From positions 1-44,274 of the forward strand of contig NZ_JAAEQH010000256.1 of assembly GCF_024231755.1 (NCBI RefSeq): DNA of 44,274 nucleotides. Reading direction: 5' to 3'. Every line of letters starts with the position of its first letter. Position 1 is the first letter of the stretch. A model generated the notes under the pieces. It was not told the DNA's origin. It did no database searches and was given only the letters and a program-made list of their open reading frames with translations. Positions 16,476 through 24,038 of the stretch are shown here, piece after piece. Position numbers and translations under genes: made by a program. Source of the DNA: Neptuniibacter sp. (GTDB lineage: Bacteria > Pseudomonadota > Gammaproteobacteria > Pseudomonadales > Balneatricaceae).

Positions 16476-17390
16476 TTAGTTACTAACTCCTATCCCCTCA
16501 CTAACAACCTTCCTTCTAGGCCTCCAACCAATAAACAGCCCAGAAGAAACGATAAGCGCTGAGCCAATTAAAATTGAAGCGGTAAACTCCTCTCTAAAGA
16601 ACAACAGCCCCAATGAGCAGCCAAACAGTAAACGGGTATATCTAAACGGCGTTACTGCTGAAACTTCACCGGTGCGCATTGCTTTCATTAAACAGGAATA
16701 GGCAACCACCCCTACTACTGTAGCTATCATAATCGTCAGTAGCTCTGCCTGAGATGGCAAACGATAAACTTCGCCTGCCCAGATTGAATATATAAGCCCA
16801 GAGATCAGGATTGATAGAAAGCCATAAAAGCCTAGCCTTGCTGTACCTATTGAGGGCGGTGCCATGCGACTGGCAAGGTCTCTTCCAGCAAAACCGATCA
16901 TGCCAATAACTGCTAGTAGGGACAGTTGAGAGAAGCCATCAAAGCCCGGCTGAATGATTAAGATAACGCCTATCAAACCTATAAATATGGCCAACCACCG
17001 AAGAGGACTGACTCGTTCCCCAAGAAATAGCACTGCGCCTGTAACAACGACTAGCGGAGTCGCTTGCAGTATGACAGTAGCAGTAGATAGAGGAATAAAA
17101 GCAATTGCGAGTACGTAAAACAATCGGCCTATTACCTCAAAGACGATTCGAATACGCATAGGTAGAGACAGAACGTCTTTGATAAACAATAGCTCTCGGT
17201 CGAATTTGAGCTTTGCCGCAAACAGAAACATGCCACCCAAACCTAACAGGGCAAGCACTTCACCGACGGGCAGAGTTTGTGCTGCATCCTTGACCAACGC
17301 ATCTTCAATGGCAAAAGCTGCCATCGCTGCGATCATCCATAGACTACCGACTAAATTATCTTTACGACTTGTCTCCGTTGTTTGTGCCAC
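16476..17390 (-). CDS. EamA/DMT-family transporter
   Basis: A 304-residue inner-membrane protein with ten predicted helices forming two EamA repeats (about 14-140 and 150-290). Signatures are AAMAAFAIEDALVKDAA at the start and PLSTATVILQATPLVVVTGAVLFLGERVSPLRWLAIFIGLIGVILIIQP closing the first repeat. Members export or exchange metabolites; the substrate is unknown. GTG start at 17390. It is convergent with the DUF1828-like gene and separated from nhaD by a strong terminator, so it is probably monocistronic. Confidence 0.88.
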   Translation of the reverse strand: MAQTTETSRKDNLVGSLWMIAAMAAFAIEDALVKDAAQTLPVGEVLALLGLGGMFLFAAKLKFDRELLFIKDVLSLPMRIRIVFEVIGRLFYVLAIAFIPLSTATVILQATPLVVVTGAVLFLGERVSPLRWLAIFIGLIGVILIIQPGFDGFSQLSLLAVIGMIGFAGRDLASRMAPPSIGTARLGFYGFLSILISGLIYSIWAGEVYRLPSQAELLTIMIATVVGVVAYSCLMKAMRTGEVSAVTPFRYTRLLFGCSLGLLFFREEFTASILIGSALIVSSGLFIGWRPRRKVVSEGIGVSN

Positions 17391-17554
17391 TAGCTCGATG
17401 TTTCCTAAGGGGTAAGTTTATTTATCTGCTTTTAATCCTACCTATCTCTTTTTAATCCCAAAGGCACACCCAATAGAATATGCATAGTCACAGATGGCTG
17501 TTTACACATTCTTTCATCTTCGCATTTAGCTTGCTCTTCTAACCCCATAAACAA

Positions 17555-17583
17555 AAAAGGCCCGCTCATTGAGCAGGCCTTTT
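17555..17583 (-). terminator. Terminator of nhaD
   Basis: Arms AAAAGGCC...GCTC and GAGC...GGCCTTTT pair with one mismatch around an ATT loop. Read on the minus strand the hairpin is followed by TTTTTTGT, 24 bases past the nhaD stop. Confidence 0.85.
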
Positions 17584-17606
17584 CTTTTATCTAGCACTGT
17601 GTGTGA

Positions 17607-19496
17607 TTAAACACCGTTAATCAGTAGATGTACGCCGATACTCGCTACATAACCTAGTGCAATCGCAGGGGTCCATTTCAGGTGGGAAGCGAAGGTATAA
17701 ACGCCTCGCGCAGTACCCAGTAGTGCAACACCTGCTGCGGAACCGATAGCAAGCATACTACCACCCACACCCGCTGTTAGGGTTACAAGCTGCCACTGAC
17801 CTAGGGACATGGCTGGGTCCATGGTTAATACCGCGAACATCACAGGAATGTTATCTACTATCGCCGATAGAACACCTACCAGAGCATTCGCTCCTGTTGC
17901 GCCCAGATCGTTGTACATTAGTTCGGAAACGATCGCCATGTAGCCGAACTGGCTCAAACCCGCTACACACAAGATTACGCCGTAGAAGAATAGCAAGGTA
18001 TCCCATTCGGCACGGGATACACGCTCCATCACGTCGAATTCTTTAACCTCTTCACGTTTCTCCGTCATATCTTCAAACAGTTCAACAGCACCTACTGTTT
18101 CACCGCTTTCATCAACAACAGGCGCAGCACTGAACATCAGGTATGCACCAGAGTTACCGATATTATCGAAGTAGCTAGCCGCATCGTAAGATTTACCACC
18201 CATTGGGTTGGTACGATACTGGTTATGGTAGTGCTGACGTACGCCTGCGCCGGATTCATCTTCCAGAACTGCATCAGCCAGGGTTGGACGCTGGTCCTTA
18301 TAGAAGCCTCTCCAGTGATCTTTAGTGCCGATCACCTCGTCAGCTTTGATACCCGTTAGCTCTTCAAGAGCGGTATTCCAGTGGGTAACATTTTTCTCTT
18401 TATCGATCATAAATGCCGGATAAGGCTGGTCATTTAGGTGTGCGCCAATGTCCTTGCCGTAAGCCTGTAGGACACTTAATGGGTTCTGGTGCGCATCACT
18501 ACGACCACCAAAGATTGAGTCAGCCATAATCGTACGGCCTTCAACCTTCTTCAGGTAGAACGAGTACATACCCAGGTAACCCAGACCAAACATCATGCCA
18601 GCCGCAGGTGGCAGGTGTAGGAAGCTGTGGAAGCTAACTGCAGTCACGATAGTCACTAGGAATAGAGCCATCATTACCTTAGCGCCACGTTTCATGAAGG
18701 ACTTTTCCTGAGACGCTTCTGGGATCTCATTAGGAATCGCAAAGTTCATGATAACGGCAGGAACCAACCAGTTAACCAGAGATGGGATGAACAGCGGTAG
18801 GAACTGTAAGAACTCTACCTTACCTTTCTGCCAAACCATCAGTGTTGTGATATCCCCGAATGGAGAGAATGCACCACCCGCGTTTGCTGCCACTACAACG
18901 TTGATACACGCAATGGAAACAAAACGCAGATTCTTACCGCCAACAGCCATAACAACAGCACCCATCAGTAGTGCAGTAGTTAGGTTATCCGCGATAGGCG
19001 AAATAAAGAATGAAAGAATACCTGTAACCCAGAAAACCTTACGCAGAGAGTAGCCGCGGGATACCAGATAAGCACGAAGCGCTTGGAATACGTTACGATC
19101 TTCAAGCGCATTTATGTAAGTCATCGCTACCAGAAGGAACAGGAATAGCTCAGCGTATTCGATAATGGCATGCTTAATTGCGTGATGCGCCTGCTCTGTG
19201 GCACCAATTTCTTTAAATGCCAGCGCTACCAGAATCCAAATCAGACCTGCTGCTACCAGAACCGGCTTACTTTTGAGCAGGTGGATATTGTTCTCTAACG
19301 GAACCAGCGAATAAGCCAGAACGAATATGGCTATACTCATGTAGCCATAAAAAGAGGCGCTTAGTTCAGGAATGTCTGCAGCTGCTCCGCCTGTTTCTGC
19401 AAAAGCAGTCAGAGGAAGCAGTAATAAACCAACAACGGCTAACACAAAGCGTAAGCTTGAGCTGCTGATCTGTGGAAAAAACATCGACAGGTTCAT
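17607..19496 (-). CDS. nhaD: NhaD-type Na+/H+ antiporter with inserted PAS domain
   Basis: A 629-residue membrane protein, about 130-150 residues longer than usual NhaD. Ion-transporter-superfamily motifs are intact: SPIADNLTTALL (166-177), NAGGAFSPFGDITTL (205-219) and VDNIPVMFA (547-555). Between membrane segments, residues about 352-480 form a soluble PAS-like domain (YPAFMIDKEKNVTHWNTALEELTG, then SAAPVVDESGETVGAVELFEDMTEKRE), which should lie in the cytoplasm. A hydrophobic N-terminus ending AFA may be a signal or extra helix. The core exports Na+ (and Li+) for protons at alkaline pH. The PAS domain suggests ligand or redox gating, which is inference. A long palindrome lies 64 bases upstream. 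Confidence 0.88.
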   Translation of the reverse strand: MNLSMFFPQISSSSLRFVLAVVGLLLLPLTAFAETGGAAADIPELSASFYGYMSIAIFVLAYSLVPLENNIHLLKSKPVLVAAGLIWILVALAFKEIGATEQAHHAIKHAIIEYAELFLFLLVAMTYINALEDRNVFQALRAYLVSRGYSLRKVFWVTGILSFFISPIADNLTTALLMGAVVMAVGGKNLRFVSIACINVVVAANAGGAFSPFGDITTLMVWQKGKVEFLQFLPLFIPSLVNWLVPAVIMNFAIPNEIPEASQEKSFMKRGAKVMMALFLVTIVTAVSFHSFLHLPPAAGMMFGLGYLGMYSFYLKKVEGRTIMADSIFGGRSDAHQNPLSVLQAYGKDIGAHLNDQPYPAFMIDKEKNVTHWNTALEELTGIKADEVIGTKDHWRGFYKDQRPTLADAVLEDESGAGVRQHYHNQYRTNPMGGKSYDAASYFDNIGNSGAYLMFSAAPVVDESGETVGAVELFEDMTEKREEVKEFDVMERVSRAEWDTLLFFYGVILCVAGLSQFGYMAIVSELMYNDLGATGANALVGVLSAIVDNIPVMFAVLTMDPAMSLGQWQLVTLTAGVGGSMLAIGSAAGVALLGTARGVYTFASHLKWTPAIALGYVASIGVHLLINGV

Positions 19497-19559
19497 GGTT
19501 AGAATCCGATTTTTAAATTGTTATGTCTGGCCCAGGTTACCGGTTTGAAAATACCCGCC

Positions 19560-19596
19560 GAAATTGCATAAGAATTGATTATTCTTATGCAATTTC
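19560..19596. promoter_or_regulatory. 16-bp perfect inverted repeat upstream of nhaD
   Basis: GAAATTGCATAAGAAT (19560-19575) and its exact reverse complement (19581-19596) flank a five-base TGATT. It lies 64 bases upstream of the nhaD start. No T-run follows, so an operator or leader hairpin is more likely than a terminator. Confidence 0.65.
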
Positions 19597-19789
19597 TACC
19601 TAGCTGTTGTAGGGCTGAACAGTTGTCTCAAGAAAGAGAGTTGAAAATCAAATTCAAGTAGATCAACGTTAAGTCCGACCAGCTAGGAGTCGGGCGCGTA
19701 TTCTATGTCAAAAATGCTGCGCTGCACACATTTCTGAGCGGGGGCTAGAGTAACGCTTTAAGACGAAAGTAAAAAGTGGCCTTTAGAGC

Positions 19790-19830
19790 CATAAAGTACC
19801 AACCTTTAGCGTCATAAAGTACCAACCTTT
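19790..19830. repeat. 18-bp direct repeats, 23-bp period
   Basis: CATAAAGTACCAACCTTT occurs at 19790-19807 and 19813-19830. A degenerate third unit seems to precede it (about 19769-19789). The period is about two helical turns. Confidence 0.75.
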
Positions 19831-19967
19831 TGAGTAAAGGAATCTGTTTAAAAGGAGAGGAGTCTGAACAGGTTGATGGAAATTTGCGCTTAGAGGCCCG
19901 TTTTTCGATAAATTTGGGCCAAAAAGGGACATGCGGCCTTATGCTCTTTTCTACTGGCTTGCATGAA

Positions 19968-20852
19968 TCAGGGCAGAACGTTTTCGAGAGGTTTGTTGTT
20001 AATAAGGACGTCGATAGTTGTGTAACGGAACTGGGGGTCCTGACCATTCCACTCTTCCTGATACATAAGGAAGGTACGTAGAGTTTCTGGCGTTAGTACT
20101 GCATTAATTTTATCGATTACCTCATTACCAAACTGCGTATCACGGCAGGATGCGTAAATATTCTTATAGAAATTATGTTCTTTTATGCGGTAGCTGATGA
20201 ACTCGGCCTCAGAGCCTTGAATCCGTTTATAGGCATTGATGCTATTTGGATAACCGATAGCGTAATCACCCGTGCCACGGGTTAGTAGTTTGAGGTTGAT
20301 CTCGTTGTTACTGCCCGTGAACTCAAATAGGTTTCGCTTACCAATATATGGCTGCAGGTATTTATGCAGGACTGGATAACGGGCGTGAGTTTGGTTAGTG
20401 CCTACGTATACCGGCAGCGTCATCAGTTTCAATTCATCATCTTGCAGCAGCGCTTCCAGCGATAAGATTGAACCAGCTGGACCAAATCGCTCCTCAAATC
20501 GTTTATCAAAGATCAGAACATGGGGCGCGGTAAAAGTATAAGGCTTAGACAAAACCGTTGTATCGGGAAAGAAATCTCCCCATACATGAGGTGTACAGTG
20601 ATTCGCTTTTTGCGACTCAATATTCCAGCGTCTTACATTAACAGGCTTTATTTTGTGCTCGTACTCGGGAAGATTCGCCTGAAAAAATTGTAGGAATTTG
20701 TCGGCGTATCCTTGCCCTTTGTACTGACCGTCCAGAATATATTCTGGGTGCAACTCCCATATCAGCCAATAAATAGGGGGCTTCTCATCTGCAGTGACCG
20801 GTAGGTTTATGCCGAAGAGAAAAAACAGATATAGAAAGAGCTTTTTAAACAT
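19968..20852 (-). CDS. TIGR02285-like periplasmic protein
   Basis: A 294-residue exported protein. From ATG 20852 the sequence begins MFKKLFLYLFFLFGINLPVTA, a good signal peptide; the longer ATG 20885 version places 11 residues before it, and neither has a ribosome site. The mature protein (PPIYWLIWELHPEYILDGQYKGQGYADKFLQFFQ, then NHCTPHVWGDFFPD and Y-rich segments) resembles the TIGR02285 group, relatives of family-3 solute-binding proteins with unknown ligands. Cys occurs at NHC and ASCRD and may form a disulphide. No transporter partner lies nearby. Confidence 0.7.
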   Translation of the reverse strand: MFKKLFLYLFFLFGINLPVTADEKPPIYWLIWELHPEYILDGQYKGQGYADKFLQFFQANLPEYEHKIKPVNVRRWNIESQKANHCTPHVWGDFFPDTTVLSKPYTFTAPHVLIFDKRFEERFGPAGSILSLEALLQDDELKLMTLPVYVGTNQTHARYPVLHKYLQPYIGKRNLFEFTGSNNEINLKLLTRGTGDYAIGYPNSINAYKRIQGSEAEFISYRIKEHNFYKNIYASCRDTQFGNEVIDKINAVLTPETLRTFLMYQEEWNGQDPQFRYTTIDVLINNKPLENVLP

Positions 20853-20907
20853 TAGGTTTGAACTGGCCGAAGGTAGTCTGAGCATATCATATTGGTAATA
20901 GGGGAGT

Positions 20908-20968
20908 TAGTACGGCTTCGCCAGCGAGGCGCTTTGCATGCTAGTGGAAGCAAAGCTTCATTTTCTTA
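20908..20968. repeat. CTAG/GCGAAGC palindromic repeat, block A
   Basis: A short cluster of palindromic words (GGCTTCGCC, GAAGC-AAA-GCTTC, GCTAG) related to the blocks around valS and holC. It lies between two solute-binding protein genes. Confidence 0.55.
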
Positions 20969-21060
20969 GGGAGAGGGCTCTGATCCATTTAATTACGGAA
21001 AATGGGAGGCCTGACCCCGTTGGCCGCTGCACATTCTGATATTTGATAATGAGGGTTTAA

Positions 21061-21813
21061 TTAGTTCTTAGGGCTAGAGGTGATCAGATCCAGGGCTTTC
21101 ACAGAGAACTGTTCTTGCTCTAAATGTTGCAGAGCTTGATTGAATTCATTTATTCGTTCAGTCCATTTTGAAGCAGAAGATAGTCCAACATAGAGTTTGA
21201 CACTGTTGCCGGGTTTGAAAACGGCTTTGTCAATTTGGTGGCTGATACCACGGGATTGGAGTTCGTAGTCAGCCTGACAATCGGTGCCTATAAATGCATC
21301 GATGCGTTCCTCTAATAACAGGTTCGGTAGAACTGCTTCCTGCGCCACATTGATTTTAAGAATATCTTTGTCTTTATCGAAAGCTTCATAGTAAGCAGAG
21401 CCTCCAACCATTCCCACGGTCATGGTGTGCAGATCACGGTGCTTTGATATTCGGCGGGAATAGCCATGGCGTAAATACAGCTGTGTACTGCATGTGTAGT
21501 AATGAGGTTGAATGTAGGTGATGTACTCGGCGCGTTCCTTTCGCCATGCAAGGCCACTCATGGCATCTATCTGACCTTTTTCCATCATTCTCAGGCATCG
21601 CTTCCAGGGGCAGCGGAAGAACTCTATCTCGAAATCAAGCCGTCGTGAGAGGCGTGACCATAACTCGTGATCAATCCCGGAAATTTCCTCGTTGGTGACA
21701 AATCGAAACGGTGGCCAGTTATCAACACCGATAATCAGCTTATCCGCTGCAGAAGTAGTTAAAGGAAGCAGGGCAACGGCGCTAAAAAGCAGTATAGGTA
21801 AGCTTTTTCGCAA
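21061..21813 (-). CDS. Periplasmic solute-binding protein (SBP family 3)
   Basis: A 250-residue exported protein with a signal peptide of about 22 residues ending TTSA, then DKLIIGVDNWPPFRFVTNEEISGIDHELWSRLSRRL, the typical family-3 opening. FRCPWKRCLRMMEKGQIDAMSGLAWRKERAEYITYI follows. Four cysteines sit at CPWKRC, CST and DCQ. The start is probably TTG 21813, because GGAGG lies five bases upstream; the longer GTG 21825 frame would place its first codon at this ribosome site. No permease is linked, so it may feed a sensor elsewhere. Confidence 0.75.
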   Translation of the reverse strand: MRKSLPILLFSAVALLPLTTSAADKLIIGVDNWPPFRFVTNEEISGIDHELWSRLSRRLDFEIEFFRCPWKRCLRMMEKGQIDAMSGLAWRKERAEYITYIQPHYYTCSTQLYLRHGYSRRISKHRDLHTMTVGMVGGSAYYEAFDKDKDILKINVAQEAVLPNLLLEERIDAFIGTDCQADYELQSRGISHQIDKAVFKPGNSVKLYVGLSSASKWTERINEFNQALQHLEQEQFSVKALDLITSSPKN

Positions 21814-21969
21814 GGGAGCCTCCACTAATTAAGGACTAACTTTTTTAACTATAGACGATATAAGAACGGGTAATGGGGAAAATAAATTAATGTTTGTTAA
21901 CATTGATGCAGATTCGTTCAGCTTTCCCAAAGCCAGATATCACAGAGCTTCCAAGGGAGTGCTCATAAC

Positions 21970-21990
21970 TTATCCATAGGCTTATCCACA
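21970..21990 (+). promoter_or_regulatory. Tandem DnaA-box-like sites
   Basis: TTATCCATA (21970-21978) and an exact TTATCCACA (21982-21990) lie in the same orientation, 12 bases apart start to start, in an AT-rich intergenic stretch. They could be DnaA binding sites; this is not verified. Confidence 0.35.
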
Positions 21991-22087
21991 TAATATGGGG
22001 AAATATAAAACCTTGCATTTTTTATTTAGAGCCGATCTATGGAGTAATAAACTAAGCAATTAGATCAAAGTAAATTTCAGCCAGCTC

Positions 22088-22528
22088 TTACTCTATCCCC
22101 AGCTCCCGCATAGCTGCCTTGGCTAGAAAATTCGACCGATTTCCATAAAGACTTTTTTCCTCAACAGCCTTATCAATTTTACTGATCAAGCGACCGGGTA
22201 AAGTAACGTTGATCTTTTGAGCTTTGCCGAGAAAACCTGTGATATCCACATTTACTAACGCCCAGATCCCATCCGCATAATCTTTTTCATTTTTATAGGC
22301 TTCCAAGGTGCTGCCCATTGGAATTTCTTCGCCATCTTCAGCTAACAATTCAAGGTGGCTTTCAATAGCATCTTGAACCATAGAAAGGGCTTCTTCATAG
22401 GTTGATCCGGCACTGAAACAGCCGGGGATATCAGGTACGGTTACACCGTAATCACTGCCGGGATCTTTGTGAATGCAGACGGGATAGAGCATTGGGGGCC
22501 TCGGTTCTTGTCTGTCTAATGTCGTCAT
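22088..22528 (-). CDS. hicB: HicB antitoxin
   Basis: A 146-residue antitoxin with two parts. The HicB domain (from about residue 13) reads MLYPVCIHKDPGSDYGVTVPDIPGCFSAGSTYEEAL...AIESHLELL. A C-terminal ribbon-helix-helix DNA-binding segment reads QKINVTLPGRLISKIDKAVEEKSLYGNRSNFLAKAA. It binds and neutralises HicA and represses the operon. ATG 22528 overlaps the hicA stop as ATGA, implying coupling. ATG 22492 directly before LYPV also has a GAGG site, so an internal start could give a second form. Confidence 0.9.
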   Translation of the reverse strand: MTTLDRQEPRPPMLYPVCIHKDPGSDYGVTVPDIPGCFSAGSTYEEALSMVQDAIESHLELLAEDGEEIPMGSTLEAYKNEKDYADGIWALVNVDITGFLGKAQKINVTLPGRLISKIDKAVEEKSLYGNRSNFLAKAAMRELGIE

Positions 22529-22707
22529 TTCAGGCCTGCCTGTTTAAAAATGCTGTTGAGTGTTCCCTTTGGCAGGTCCCGTTTTGGGTGAGGTATGGTG
22601 ATAACACCCGATTTTGTGGGGTGTTTGTATTGATGATGACTTCCTCGCGTCCTCACCAGATACCAACCATCAGCTTCCAGTTGCTTGATTAACTCTCGGC
22701 TATCCAT
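22525..22707 (-). CDS. hicA: HicA toxin
   Basis: A 60-residue mRNA interferase with a double-stranded-RNA-binding-like fold. It shows the family pattern SRELIKQLEADGWYLVRTRGSHHQYKHPTKSGVITIPHPKRDLPKGTLNSIFKQAGL, with the catalytic His in GSHHQ (His24). The toxin gene comes first and hicB follows with a four-base overlap, the usual hicAB order. The module looks complete and intact, with a promoter and small palindrome just upstream. Confidence 0.92.
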   Translation of the reverse strand: MDSRELIKQLEADGWYLVRTRGSHHQYKHPTKSGVITIPHPKRDLPKGTLNSIFKQAGLK

Positions 22708-22725
22708 GCCAAATCCTATTTTTAT

Positions 22726-22737
22726 AACTCTGGAGTT
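22726..22737. promoter_or_regulatory. hicA: Possible HicB operator
   Basis: The palindrome AACTC-TG-GAGTT abuts a minus-strand -10-like TATAAA (about 22720-22725), just upstream of hicA. Its position suits autorepression by the HicB ribbon-helix-helix domain. Confidence 0.4.
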
Positions 22738-22758
22738 GTAATCTGAGTCTAGCCCACA

Positions 22759-22788
22759 AAAAAGCCCAGAACAATGTCTGGGCTTTTT
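22759..22788 (-). terminator. Rho-independent terminator
   Basis: A 12-bp perfect stem (AAAAAGCCCAGA / TCTGGGCTTTTT, loop ACAATG). On the minus strand the T-run continues (TTTTTTGT). It ends the DMT transporter transcript and insulates hicAB. Confidence 0.85.
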
Positions 22789-22841
22789 GCTTTTCCTGCT
22801 ACTAACTAGTAGAGCGACGTATCTGCTAATGACAACCTTGG

Positions 22842-22861
22842 ATTCAAGCCTTCGCTGGAAT
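22842..22861. repeat. Small palindromic repeat, copy 3
   Basis: ATTCAAGC-CTTC-GCTGGAAT followed by GACGG; inverted orientation relative to copies 1 and 2, with one arm mismatch. Confidence 0.65.
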
Positions 22862-22903
22862 GACGGTAAGGGTGAGCCTGGATTTAAAGGGCGCTGAGCC
22901 GAT

Positions 22904-23758
22904 TTATCTCAGTTTTGAAATCAGGAACGATAATATTCCAGAGGCAAAAATAATAGCCAGGCCTATTGCGCTGACCGTATCAGGCCATTCGTTGAAAACA
23001 AGAATGCCCAATACGGTTGCTGCTATGAGCTGTGAATAAACAAACGGAGCAACAATACTTGCTTCCAGATGGCGATTGGCTTCAATTATGATGAGATTGC
23101 CTACTGCCGATGCTAATGAACTGATCAAGATCAGGATGACCAACTCAGTATCAAATTGATTTGGAATAGTGGGTATAGCTGCTGGAGTTAATGCAATGCC
23201 CCCGACCAGAAGGGTGGATAGCAAAATAAGGCGGGGGCGATAGTGAGTGGCGAGCCAGCGGTTACAAACTAACATGCTGCCGTAACAAGTCCCTGAAAGC
23301 AGTGCGAAGAATGTGCCGCTGTCCATGTTTATCCCTGGCTTAACCACCATCAGAACACCAACAAATCCGATAAGTAATATTATCGAGCGTAGTAAATTGA
23401 TTCGCTCTTTCAAGACAATGGCTGCAAGGAAGTAGGCGACGATTGGTCCAACAAAGAAAATACCAAAGACATCAGCAATGGGTTTGGTTTTTAACGCCGT
23501 GAGGATACTAAAAATGGCACAGCAGAATAGGGCAGCACGTATCAGTAACCGCCAGTTGTAGAGGTGTTTTATTTCGCTGAATACAAGCCCGGACAGAGGT
23601 AGTATCAGGATAAACCCTACGGCTAAACGACTCCAGGCAATAAAAATAGGATCTGCGCCTTGAAGCCCCAGCATTTTGCCGGCGGTATCACCAACTGGAA
23701 TCAGTGAAAGTCCTATCAATAGCATACCGAGTAGAAGCCATTTTCTTTGAGAGATCAT
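22904..23758 (-). CDS. EamA/DMT-family transporter, second copy
   Basis: A 284-residue inner-membrane protein with about ten helices in two EamA repeats. Markers are LIPVGDTAGKMLGLQGADPIFIAWSRLAVGFIL, the short cytosolic KTKPIADVFGIFFVGPIVAYFLAAIVLKERINLLRSIILLIGFVGVLMVVKPG, and in the second repeat GNLIIIEANRHLEASIVAPFVYSQLIAATVLGILVFNEWPD. It is related only distantly to the product at 16476. Substrate unknown. It is a single gene with its own terminator. Confidence 0.88.
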   Translation of the reverse strand: MISQRKWLLLGMLLIGLSLIPVGDTAGKMLGLQGADPIFIAWSRLAVGFILILPLSGLVFSEIKHLYNWRLLIRAALFCCAIFSILTALKTKPIADVFGIFFVGPIVAYFLAAIVLKERINLLRSIILLIGFVGVLMVVKPGINMDSGTFFALLSGTCYGSMLVCNRWLATHYRPRLILLSTLLVGGIALTPAAIPTIPNQFDTELVILILISSLASAVGNLIIIEANRHLEASIVAPFVYSQLIAATVLGILVFNEWPDTVSAIGLAIIFASGILSFLISKLR

Positions 23759-23905
23759 CCAGGTTTAGCCTTTTGGTGGAGTGCTTTAGATTTATGGAAG
23801 CGCCATCCTACTCAAGGTTTTTTTTCATTACTAAGTACTTTACAAAGTGGTCTGACCGAGGGGGATGATAGGGGTATGGGTGTCCCATCATTTCTCAATG
23901 AAACT

Positions 23906-23937
23906 AAAAAGCCCGGTGATTTCTCACCGGGCTTTTT
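23906..23937 (-). terminator. Terminator downstream of valS
   Basis: A 14-bp perfect stem (AAAAAGCCCGGTGA / TCACCGGGCTTTTT, loop TTTC) works in either direction. On the minus strand it lies about 100 bases after the valS stop, beyond a repeat block. Confidence 0.85.
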
Positions 23938-23939
23938 GC

Positions 23940-24032
23940 TTTTAAGGGCTTTTCCTAGCCACTTGCAGCGGCGAAGCCGCGTTCTAGTAGCGAAGCGTTC
24001 TGGGAGCAGAGCGACCCGCGAAGCGTGCTAGC
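23940..24032. repeat. CTAG/GCGAAGC palindromic repeat, block B
   Basis: Contains GCGGC-GAA-GCCGC (23968-23980) followed by GTTCTAG, then AGCGAAGCG and CGC-GAA-GCG words. The first half (AAGGGCTTTTCCTAGC...GCGTTCTAG) is related in inverted orientation to 27061-27095 in block C. Confidence 0.75.
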
Positions 24033-24038
24033 TACTTA

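Larger units (their letters stand above)
19497..19967. other. Intergenic region upstream of nhaD
   Basis: A 471-base non-coding stretch holding a 16-bp perfect inverted repeat (19560-19596) close to nhaD and 23-bp-period direct repeats (19790-19830). A plus-strand open frame at 19830-20081 overlaps the neighbouring gene and has no support. Confidence 0.6.

Noticed and set aside
19560-19596. Intrinsic terminator upstream of nhaD
   Set aside because: The stem is AT-rich and no T-run follows on either strand.
19790-19830. CRISPR-like direct repeats
   Set aside because: Only two exact copies with a five-base gap between them, too short for spacers, and no cas gene nearby.
19830-20081. Plus-strand open frame of 83 codons
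   Set aside because: It overlaps the well-supported minus-strand TIGR02285-like gene, has no recognised motif and begins inside the direct repeats.
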